A stretch of DNA of 64,000 nucleotides from Protonemura montana (taxonomy: Eukaryota; Arthropoda; Insecta; Plecoptera; Nemouridae), in assembly GCA_947568835.1 (NCBI GenBank), contig OX387606.1, forward strand, positions 22,917,225 to 22,981,224, read 5' to 3'. Made by a program: the position numbers and the translations under genes. Under the pieces are notes generated by a model that saw only the letters and a list, made by a program, of their open reading frames with translations, did not search any database and had not been told where the DNA came from. Position 1 is the stretch's first letter. Every line of letters begins with the position of its first letter. Shown here piece after piece: positions 10,358 through 20,800 of this stretch.

Positions 10358-12940
10358 ATGTGCTCAATTGGACTGTTCTTTGAAGAAGAATGTGGACCCA
10401 TCGAAGATCTAGCGATTAAAAGCATTGAAAGTTTCAATAGTGACCAGCAGTTATCATTAGCTCTGCGTACTAAGTGTGATAATGTGAAGACCGTGTGTCA
10501 TTTACATGAAAAGAAATTCCTTCGTCTGTATAGCTGTCACCACAAGTTATGCTGCGATCCGTTTCAGGCTCACTGTGGAATAGTGAAAGTTAATGGGTTA
10601 AGAGAAATTAATGCAGCATCCAGGACGAAATACTTGGAGATTGCCGACCTCATCCCTGGAAAGAAATTATGCTCAACTTGCCGTAAGCTGCTCTCGCTCA
10701 GGCTGAAGGAACTAACAACCGTTTCTGTTCTAACGCCAACTAAATCCACTGAACTTGACCTACCTTTCGTGGACATACCCTGTGAAGCAGATGCCGTGAA
10801 TCAGTCTTTAGCTGCATTTGGTGTGTCACCTATTAATACCACCAAACTAAAGGGTAAATCTATGTTTTATTCGAAAAGAAAGTTCAGCGAAATAACACAA
10901 GGTGTAAAGAAGAGATTGGAACTAGTATCTCCCAGTAATGAAGAAATCAGCAAAGAAGATTTGACATCTTCAGAGGAGTGCAAGGACAGCATCCGTGATG
11001 GGTCAGAGATAATAGCACAACTGAAAGAAAAGTTTAAGACGAGTACCAGAAGCGAGAAAATAACAATTTTATCTGTGCTTCCAAAAAGTTGGAGCATTAA
11101 GAGAATAATGCAAGAGTTCAATGCATCTAACCATTTGGTACGTAAAACCAAACAACTAGTAAAGGCCCAAGGGATACTGCCATCTGCAAATCAAAAAGCA
11201 GGAAAAACTCTTTCCCCTGATTGCATTCAACTGATTGAAGAGTTTTATGAAAATGATGATGTAAGCCGTGTCATGCCGGGTAAAAAAGATTTTGTCTCGG
11301 TTAAAGTGGGTGACAATCGAGTTCACCGCCAGAAGAGACTAGTGTTAAGCAACTTAAGTGAAGTGTATCGCAGCTTCAAAGATAAATATCCTGACATCAA
11401 GGTTGGATTCTCGAAGTTTGCAGAGCTCAGACCCAAACATTGTGTTCTGGCAGGAGCAGCTGGGACACATTCTGTCTGTGTCTGTACGATACACCAAAAC
11501 GTTAAGTTGATGGCTTTGGGAGCAAAGCTGCCTTTGCTTTCAGACGGTACCATCAAATCATACCAACACTGCCTTGCCAGCCTCATGTGCAACCCCCCGC
11601 TTCTCAACTGCTTTGTAGGAAAGTGTGGCAATTGTCCGGGAACCGATGAACTTCGTGAATGGCTAGAAATCTCATTCAGTGAAAATTTCATAGACTCTGT
11701 GACTTATAAACAGTGGCTGTCAACAGACAGATGTACCCTAGAGACAATTACGAAACCTACAGATGAGTTTGTTGACTGTTTTATTGAAAAATGCATTTTA
11801 TTAAGAAATCATGATTTTATTGCACGGCAGCAAGCGGCATTCATGCAGGAGAAGAAAGCCAACCTTAAACCAGGGGAAGTTTTAGTAGTGGGCGACTTCG
11901 CTGAGAATTATTCTTTTGTGCTCCAGGATGCTGCACAAGGTTACCATTGGAATAACAGCCAATGCACCCTTCACCCATTTGTGTGTTACTTTAAGCCTGA
12001 AGATCGAGACATACAACATTTAAGTTACGTTGTCATTTCTGACTCGCTAACTCATGACACCGTTACTGTGCACACTTTCCAAAAGCACCTGATAAGACAC
12101 CTGAAACAAAACATTTCGGATGTATCCCATTTAATTTACTTTTCTGATGGAGCGGCAGCCCAATATAAGAATAAGAAGAATTTTTCCAACTTGTGCCATC
12201 ATGAAGTTGACTTCGAACTAACTGCTGAGTGGCATTTTTTTGCCACATCCCACGGTAAAGGACCATGCGATGGAGTTGGTGGGACTGTAAAACGAAATGC
12301 AGCACGGGCAAGTTTACAGAAACCATATGCCGACCAAATAATGACGCCGATAGACTTTTACCGGTGGGCAACAGAAAATGTGTGGACTGTAAATTTTGTG
12401 TTTGTAGCCAATGAAGAGATTACAGCAAATGGCATCAAACTTAAAGAACGATTCAAAGAATTAAAAACTATCGTAGGCACAAGAAGCTTTCATGCGTTCT
12501 ACCCAAAATCGCTAACTTCCTTACATGTGAAACACTTTTCTCTTTCTGAAGAAATCAACATTGTGAAGATTGTTGAGAAAAATGAAGAAGGAGAAGAAGA
12601 AGAAGAAGAAGAAGAGGAGGAAGCAACAGCAGCAGAAATACCCGAGTTTGAGTTCAAAGACGTGGGCAGTTTCATCACTGTAGCATACAACGAAGACTGG
12701 TGGCTAGCGTGTGTTCTTGAAAAATCATCACAGTCTCTTGAACTTCAAGTCAACTTTCTACACCCTCATGGACCAGCTCCATCATATTTTTATCCCAGTG
12801 TACAAGACAAACTAATTGTAGCTTTTGCTGATGTTTTAACACTGGCCGACCCCAACACGGCAACTGGTCGAACATACTTTTTGTCGGCTACAGACACCAA
12901 CAGGGCAACAGCAGGGCTTATAAAATATGTACCTCAATAA
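10358..12940 (+). CDS. Putative DDE-type transposase, 860 aa, unassigned superfamily
   Basis: Single-exon ORF inside the terminal repeats, ATG 10358 to TAA 12938-12940. The N terminus (about residues 40-110) is a Cys/His cluster ending LCSTCRK, a likely zinc-binding DNA-recognition region. Residues about 240-275 look like a helix-turn-helix (SIKRIMQEFNASNHLVRKTK). The conserved core has acidic candidates in VVGDFAENY (about D513), YFSDGAAAQYKN (about D597) and SHGKGPCDGVGGTVKR (about D638), plausibly an RNase H-fold triad. A Glu run follows near 743-755. The last 90 residues (DWWLACVLE, HPHGPAPSYFYP) resemble an SH3/Tudor-like module. I recognise similar predicted proteins in other invertebrates from memory but know no family name. 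Catalysis is inferred, not shown. Confidence 0.8.
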   Translation: MCSIGLFFEEECGPIEDLAIKSIESFNSDQQLSLALRTKCDNVKTVCHLHEKKFLRLYSCHHKLCCDPFQAHCGIVKVNGLREINAASRTKYLEIADLIPGKKLCSTCRKLLSLRLKELTTVSVLTPTKSTELDLPFVDIPCEADAVNQSLAAFGVSPINTTKLKGKSMFYSKRKFSEITQGVKKRLELVSPSNEEISKEDLTSSEECKDSIRDGSEIIAQLKEKFKTSTRSEKITILSVLPKSWSIKRIMQEFNASNHLVRKTKQLVKAQGILPSANQKAGKTLSPDCIQLIEEFYENDDVSRVMPGKKDFVSVKVGDNRVHRQKRLVLSNLSEVYRSFKDKYPDIKVGFSKFAELRPKHCVLAGAAGTHSVCVCTIHQNVKLMALGAKLPLLSDGTIKSYQHCLASLMCNPPLLNCFVGKCGNCPGTDELREWLEISFSENFIDSVTYKQWLSTDRCTLETITKPTDEFVDCFIEKCILLRNHDFIARQQAAFMQEKKANLKPGEVLVVGDFAENYSFVLQDAAQGYHWNNSQCTLHPFVCYFKPEDRDIQHLSYVVISDSLTHDTVTVHTFQKHLIRHLKQNISDVSHLIYFSDGAAAQYKNKKNFSNLCHHEVDFELTAEWHFFATSHGKGPCDGVGGTVKRNAARASLQKPYADQIMTPIDFYRWATENVWTVNFVFVANEEITANGIKLKERFKELKTIVGTRSFHAFYPKSLTSLHVKHFSLSEEINIVKIVEKNEEGEEEEEEEEEEATAAEIPEFEFKDVGSFITVAYNEDWWLACVLEKSSQSLELQVNFLHPHGPAPSYFYPSVQDKLIVAFADVLTLADPNTATGRTYFLSATDTNRATAGLIKYVPQ

Positions 12941-13069
12941 GGTAAACTACATCTCTCTTAAGATATGCAAATTTGTACTTCATAGTAGCTATGATTGTAA
13001 GTAATGATCATTTTCTTGAATGTTGTCTTAAATTCAGTTCATATTAATTTATATTATGAATGAATTTGC

Positions 13070-13547
13070 AGAAAACATTTTTTTTTCTTGGAAAGTAGTA
13101 GAACACCCATCTTGATTTTTGGAACACATGATCATATGTATGTTCTGTACATATAGAAAAAAAATCAGGCAAATCAAAAATGACTCATCAGCGATATGGT
13201 CATTTTGGAAAATGCAGATGTGTAAAATCACAATTAAATTCGTATTAACATATCGTCATTTTTGTTTCCATATTCAGGTAGGGTATGAAATTACCTTTCA
13301 GATGATTTTTTTCCCAGCTCTGTAGCTCCCATAGAACCCTAGATATTGCGTAGAAAGGGTGGTCACTACACGCGCGGGGGGCAAAATGACCCCAACTTCC
13401 CCCCCTTGTAATATCCGAACGGTTGGACCAAAAAAAAAAAAATTAAAAAATAGCCCCTAAGTCAACAAACTTAACAAGTATACCAATTTTCATCAAAATC
13501 TGGGTCGGTCAAAGTTTGAGGTGAGTGATTACACATGGAATGACCCC
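13070..13547 (-). repeat. Right terminal inverted repeat of the transposon
   Basis: Pairs with 9435-9921, starts about 130 bp after the transposase stop and ends at the second TATACCTA duplication (13548-13555). Confidence 0.9.
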
Positions 13548-13555
13548 TATACCTA

Positions 13556-14829
13556 GGAACTTATCTGTGTACGTTGGACCCTCAACGTTCGAGTGGACTG
13601 CTGACTGAATGACAAGAAACCTTAACGATAGGGAGCTGAGAACTGGTGATTATTAGGATGATATTGGTTACCAGACAGGCAAATGATAACAAGGATATCA
13701 AATTTCCTGGAGTGATCTTTAAGTCTCTTCACCCAGCAGCGATTATACAGATTAATATTTCACAAGTAACAACATTCCTGTCCACAGCTTACAAACATTA
13801 AGACGAAATATGGATCAAGTTTCTACTTTTGGTACTTTACATTTAACACGAGTTCATACTGCGCCAAATGATAGCAAGTAAGTAATACTTCGGTAACTGT
13901 ATGATATTTAGTTTCTGAGAGCCTGGCAATGCTGAACATTTTGCAAATGTATGCGTTCATATTTGTGGTAGGGAACAATAATTAACAGCGATTTTATGAA
14001 ACTTGGTTAATACAATATTAAATGTTTATTAATACTTATTAAATCATATACTAAATTTCACAAAATCCGAGTGCTAAAAGTGCAACTTTACTGCTCGGTA
14101 GATTATAAAGCCCCTTTAGTTCAGAAGCAGCAGCCATAGTCAATTTGAGTTAAGGTCTGTAAACGTACACAGCATAACATTTTTAGAAAAGAAAAAACAA
14201 AGAAAATAATGAAAAGAATTCTTGTAAAATATAAAGATTCAACCCTGTACACTTGCAGCTCCGTAAAAGATTTCAATTCGCTTCCAGTTCCTTACGTACA
14301 CATGTTTGGAGTGACTGCATGTAATGAGTATGTATTGCGGCATTACTTGTTTCTATAACTAAATTAATAAATTAGATATAAAAGCCCACATATAAATATG
14401 TACATTAATGTACACCACCTACTCAATTCGATTCAAACCTAGAAATAAAAGATTCAACAAAAACTCAGTGCCCTTCAGATGGTAAAAACCAGTGTTAACG
14501 CTGTCGAATTGACTCATAATATCGGAGTTAATTCAATTTTATCCGGAAATTCTTTGCGAAAATACCTTGCGAATGAGAAACGCAGAAGCACTGTCAGAAG
14601 AATCGGCGGGAAAAAAACCGTGATTTTTGGCATTTATACGACGCTACGGAAAAGCAATACGGCGCCGATCGCAAAGCATTTAGGAGCCACCAGTAGCCCG
14701 TCCGCCCGTCACCCTCCTGTACAGCTCGGGCACGCAATACACGTAGAAAAACACAGACCATACCATCATGAAGGTGCGCTGTACATTCCGAAAGAACCGG
14801 CGCCGGGATAGCCGAGCCTGGCAGCGGCA
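13556..14829. other. Convergent intergenic region and ZER1 3' UTR
   Basis: AT-rich, with no supported gene. On the minus strand this is downstream of the ZER1 stop. Minus-strand AATAAA (plus TTTATT at about 14024-14029) is a possible distal poly(A) signal. The open frame 14479-14811 on plus is mostly antisense to the presumed 3' UTR and has no recognised domain. Confidence 0.4.
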
Positions 14830-17800
14830 TCATCCATCAAGGGTCAGCATTTGGTGGAGGTTTTCCGGCCACTGGTTCGCCTGGTGGCGCTGGCAGTTGT
14901 CCCGTACCATTGTTGCCAGCTCCTTGATCTTTGGGTATGGTAGCGGATGCGAGATTATCTCCTGGAGCACCACCAATCCACCCTCGGCTTCCACCAGAGA
15001 GCAGTATTTTGCGGCTGTAACCACGAGAGAATCCATACACATACATACACATAATTATAATCCATAATAATAATCTATTATCACATAATCCATTATAAAC
15101 ACATAATCCATACACATAATCCATACACATAATTGGTTAGTTAGTAGAAAACGCCAATTTGTTCGCGGTTTTATTTCAGAAAATATAAAACACGATAGTT
15201 TTTTAGTTATTGACCCTGATTATTTGAGTTAGATGCATTTAGGAAGCTTGAACTAAGTAATAGGCATCATTTTGTGTGGTTCTTTTGTTATCGGAAAATT
15301 GTCAGGACTGCTTTAACCCTTAAAAAGTAACAGGTACAAGTTACGAAACTTTGGGAAATTTAGTTGTTCTTCACTTAGCATTCAAAACCCAGTTGAAATA
15401 CTTTTTGTCACAAGAGAATCCGGCTCCACGACATCAAAAACGGACATCTTTCCACTGTCTTGAATAGTTCACGGTATCGGTAAACCACCGATACTCACCG
15501 AGTTAATTCTATTTGCACAACTGAGGTTAAGCTGAATATCCCCACATTTCTTACTCAGTTTACAAAACCTACTCCTACCGGGAGCTATTGCTGTGGTTAC
15601 TTTTGCCTCATACTCAAAGGAAAGGAAGTTTGGCATAGAACGGCCCTTTAGCTAGAGAAAACATGTTAGAGTAATCCTTTATTCTTTTCTATTATTATTA
15701 TCATTAAATTATTATCAAAATTGTTTACTATTTATCTGTGCTAATTGATGGCGAAAGGTGGACACAATGATTCAATTCTCTGATTAGGTTCAAGTTATTG
15801 AGACGTGGTAGTGTTTATTATAATAAAACACTCAGCCTATTACCAGTATTTTCCATTGAAGTAAAATCAAATTTGATTTGGTGCTGTTCGTTTAGAAGAA
15901 GACAGGTTGCAAGTAAAGCGGTTGTTGCTAAGACTACGTACAGAAACACATGTTTCGGGGAGAACGACTTACGGTAGACTTTGGTAAGGTTGGCAAGTGC
16001 CCATATGGCCCAGTGCTGGCACTCAGGAGAGTGGTAGACCTGCGCCAGGTGGAGGATAGGCTCGAACGATCGGTAGTTGATGTTGCGCTCGGTGGCGAGG
16101 TCCCAGCGTTCGATGGCCGAGACCATACGTGACAGGACGTCTTCGCGGCGCGGGAACACCAGCGTCCACGCCGCCGCCCCGTCAGAAGCCATGTGCGCCA
16201 ACACGCCGGCAGCATTGTAGCTCACCTGCGGAGGAGGAAAAAAGTTCTTATGGTTTCTACAAATGGGTTTTGAATGCTAAGCTAAGAACAACTATTTTTC
16301 TTGACGTTTCGTAACTTACGCCTGTTCCTAATCACTCAGTAATCACCCCTATCACCCAAGATCGAGTAAATGGCAAAAGTTACCTTGAGCTAACTCTAGG
16401 GCAGTGAAATAAGAAATTTCCATACACATAATTGGTTAGTTAGTAAAAAAAACCAATTTGTTCGGGATTTTATTTCAGAAAATACAAAATACGTTATTTT
16501 TTGAGTTATTGACCCTAACTATTTTATTTAGATGCATTTAGGAAGCTTGAACTAGGTAATAGTCATAATTTTGTGTGGTTCTTTAACTTTTGTTATCAGA
16601 AAATTGTCAGGACTGCTTCAACCCTTAAAAAGTAACAGGTACAAGTTACGAAACGTTGGGAAATTTAGTTGTTCTTCACTTGGCATTCAAACCAGTTGAA
16701 ATAATTTTTATCAAAACTAGTGCTAAGTTTACATCAAGTAGACATGAGTCTACAAACAATCATAAAAAATTAGTGATTTTTTCAAGCCCGAACGAACTGC
16801 TTTGAACTCGATGGGCGTGACAGTCACGATGTAAGCATCACCTCACTAAACAACGAGGAACCGTACCTCGATGCCGTCGCTGCAAGACTCGAGGAGATCG
16901 GAAAACACGGAGACAAACTGCGAGGTCATCAGCCGGCAACGCAACGTCTGCACCTCGGCCACGTTGCCCAGGAGACCCATCATGTTGCGCAGCAACTCTT
17001 CTTTGTCCGGGAACGTCTGGGAATCCAAACACGAGGAACATGTCTGAATACTGACAGCTCTGCAAGAAGGCCTTGTGTGTTATCAACTTTTAAAACAAAC
17101 ACAAAATATTCAACCATACATATTAAATGGTAGATTTAACGTTTAGTAGCCATGGATATGCTGAGATCGCCTGACAGAGCTTCTCAATTCTGTTATCTTA
17201 TGTTCCCACGGGTATATCATAGCCTAGCATAGGAGGTTCAATGGTAGATTCAACGTTTGGTAGCCATGGAGATGCTGAGATCGCCTGACAGAGCTTCTCA
17301 ATTCTGCTATCTTATGTTACTGCGGGTATATCATGGCCTAGCATAGGAGATTTAATGGTAGATTCAATGTTTGGTAGCCATGGAGATGCTGAGATTGCCT
17401 GACAGACCTTCTCAATTCTGCTATCTTATGTTACCACAGGTATATCATGGCCTAGCATAGGAGGTTCAATGGTAGATTCAACGTTTGGTAGCCATGGAGA
17501 TGCTGAGATTGCCTGACAGAGCTTCTCAATTCTGCTATCTTATGTTACCATGGATATATCATGGCCTAGCATAGGAGGTTCAATGGTAGATTCAACGTTT
17601 GGTAGCCATGGAGATGCTGAGATTGCCTGACAGAGCTTCTCAATTCTGCTATCTTATGTTACCACGGGTATATCATGACCTAGCATAGGAGGTTCAATAG
17701 TAGATTCAACGTTTGGTAGCCAAGGAGATGCTGAGATCGCCTGACAGAGCTTCTTAATTCTGCTATCTTATGTTACCACGGGTATATCATGGCCTAGCAT

Positions 17801-20800
17801 AGGAGGTTCAATAGTAGATTCAACGTTTGGTAGCCAAGGAGATGCTGAGATCGCCTGACAGAGCTTCTCAATTCTGCTATCTTATGTTACCACGGGTTTA
17901 TCATGACCTAGCATAGGAGGTTCAATGGTAGATTCAACGTTTGGTAGCCATGGAGATGCTGAGATCGCCTGACAGAGCTTCTCAATTCTGCTATCTTATG
18001 TTACCACGGGTATATCATGGCCTAGCATAGGAGGTTCAATGGTAGATTCAACGTTTGGTAGCCATGGAGATGATGAGATCGCCTGACAGAGCTTCTCAAT
18101 TCTGCTATCTTATGTTACCACGGGTATATCATGGCCTAGCATAGGAGGTTCAATGGTAGATTCAACGTTTGGTAGCCATGGAGATGATGAGATCGCCTGA
18201 CAGAGCTTCTCAAGTCTGCTATCTTATGTTACCACGGGTATATCATGGCCTAGCATAGGAGGTTCAATAGTAGATTCAACGTTTGGTAGTCAAGGAGATG
18301 CTTAGATCGTCTGACAGAGCTTTTTAATTCTGCTATCTTATGTTACCACGGGTATATCATGGCCTAGCATAGGAGGTTCAATAGTAGATTCAACGTTTGG
18401 TAGTCACTCTTAGAATTTGGTTTCCAATTAGTCAGAGTCTCAGCACTAATGTTTAACTGTCCCTGAGCTTCCTGCGCTTGTTGGGAGATGTCTCAAATGA
18501 AGATGACCGGGAAGCAAATCCAGTTCTGCCAACATTGAGACGACTCGTGTGAGTGCATACCCGCAAGCAGCCGAGGAAGAACTCCATGCCCTTGCCGTCG
18601 AGGAAGCGTAAACAGTTGATGGCTGTCTCATCGGTCACGTTCCACATCGTTGACCAAGCCACTTCAAGCACATCATCGCAGATACCGCGCTCCAGCCGGT
18701 CTTCAATCAGTGCCAGCATCCGCTGATGAACACACAGGAAAGACATTCACTCTTTAAGTATGAACAGGATCAGTTTTAACTGCGCCAGTGATGTGATTCG
18801 TAACACCGATATTTGAACGATAAGTGAAAAATGTAGAAGGGTGCACTTAATAAAAAAATATTGTATCATTATAAACACAAATAACCTCTCAAAAAATTGT
18901 ATGTAATTGGGGCTGGAACCCCGATCTCCCCCTATCATGGGTGTTGCTCTAACCAATACTTGGACATCCTTTTTGAGAGGATAGTTTATTTGTTGAGAAC
19001 TATGCATCCCAAAGGATAAGAACCATGAGGCTGTGAATGCTCACAGTCACTGTAATTCCAGTGACTGCAGTTATACTGTGTCACAACCATTCAATCTCCG
19101 GTAGCTCAAAGTTGACGTTGGATGCATTTTATGCTATGGAATCCGAGTTAAATTGAAAATGCTTGCTGAGTATTATTTTCTTACTAGGAATGCTAATAAC
19201 CTCAAAAAAAGTTTAAAATAGTGTCATATTAATAAAATACACTATATTTGCAAGTATTTGCAATTTAAATAAGATTCAAAAGAAAAGATAAGTCTTTAGC
19301 ACTGTGCTCCCCCCAAAAGATAATATTTATTGATGTCGAATTAGGATCAAAGTCATCACTAGCAGAGGCGTTTGTGCACGACGCCCGCAAATAAATAGGA
19401 AGACACATGAATCATTCAAAATGTCAGATCTAATTCACGCTGCACATCTGGGACGCACCTCGATTGCTCCAAGATCCCCTAGCAGCTGTTTCTGAAAGCC
19501 ATCAACTTGGCACGCCAGTGAGTTGAGCAGGTAGATTCCGATGCGTTGCACGAAGCCTTCTTGCTCCATCTCGGAGACAATGTACAGCAAGATGTGCACC
19601 AGCCGGCGGTAGTCAAACAGCTGCGAAGCAATGCAGAGCTTGTTGGCACAGAACTGGGTGGACAGACCACTTTTCTTTTCGTTTCGGCTTTAACAAAACT
19701 CTTTCGGAGCAAATAGCGGAGCATCAGTATCACCAAACTATTTCACACGGACTCTGACAACGTTCAACAAGCAGGCAGATGTATTTTTAACAAGCAAAAA
19801 AAGACAAAAAAAAAAGACAAAAAAAAGTGTAAAATTGAGGAAATAAATATGTCAAAAAGTAAAAAAAATGACCAAAATGCAACCCTGAAAAGGTCCCAAA
19901 ATTGCAATAGCAACCTAAAATGTCCGCTGCAAACCATAAGTAGTACGCTTATCAAGTTTCAAAGAAATAATATAAAAACTACACAACAGAATTGAGAGAA
20001 AAAAATCATATTTCAGATTTTTGGACTCCCTCCCTCCCCCCCCCCCTTTCCTCATTGGCACCACAAATAACGAAATCTTCCAACCTTTCTTAACAGTCTG
20101 TTAATTTGTTATTTGCTTAGCAACAGTCAATCAGAAGATGTTTTATGTTTGGTAACGATCTGGTAATCATTTAACAGACCACTGAAAGACTGGCACTTAT
20201 TGCAAACTGGCAACTTAACATTGGTAAAAACTTACCAATGACTTGGTTTACCAATTGAATGTCGACAATTTATATTAGTTGTGGTGATGAATTTAAGAGA
20301 AAGAGAGGGCAACTTTACCAGCGGAGAAAATTGACATGCACTTGTCGAGAAATATCTTGACCACACCATGCCACACAAATTTTCTTCAAAAATAAGTTGC
20401 ACTCCCTCTCTCTTTTCTTCTTTACCACAACAAATACCCCATCTGATGGTTTTTAGACTCATGTCTACTTGATGTAAACTTAGCACTAGTTTTAACAAAA
20501 ACTATTTCAATTGGGTTTTGAATGCTAATTAAAGGGCTACTACTTTACTTAGCATTCAAAACCCAGTTCAAATAGTTTTTCTTAAAAACCCCATCTATTT
20601 GCATTAAGAGAAATATGTAAGCTACACCAAACCGTGCCCTACAACTTCTGAAAGAATCTTCTGGATTCTAAACGTTGTTTGTCAAGTGCTCACCACGTCT
20701 TCAGGGATCTTGAACTGGCAGAGTGTGAGACAACCGTTCCGCAGCATGGTGTCATCATCTTTGTGTGCCGCCATGCCGTTGAGCAACGAACTAATGATGC

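Larger units (their letters stand above)
9435..13547 (+). mobile_element. Complete DNA transposon of unassigned superfamily, 8-bp target duplication
   Basis: The 4113-bp element is bounded by long inverted repeats (9435-9921 and 13070-13547). Its ends read TGGGTCATTCC at left and, on the opposite strand, GGGGTCATTCC at right. It is flanked by the perfect 8-bp duplication TATACCTA (9427-9434 and 13548-13555). It carries one uninterrupted 860-codon ORF. The arms are nearly identical apart from indels near 9465 and in the poly-T run at 9542-9563, which indicates recent insertion. An 8-bp duplication is known for hAT, P, Zisupton and some Mutator-like or Merlin elements. I could not match the ORF to any of them. 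It sits between the convergent 3' ends of the LRR and ZER1 genes. Confidence 0.9.

Noticed and set aside
10570-12690. Minus-strand frames of 60-122 codons inside the transposase
   Set aside because: Shadows of the 860-codon plus-strand ORF.
17129-18405. Regular repeat spacing resembling a CRISPR array
   Set aside because: Units are contiguous 114-bp direct repeats with no unique spacers, within a eukaryotic intron.
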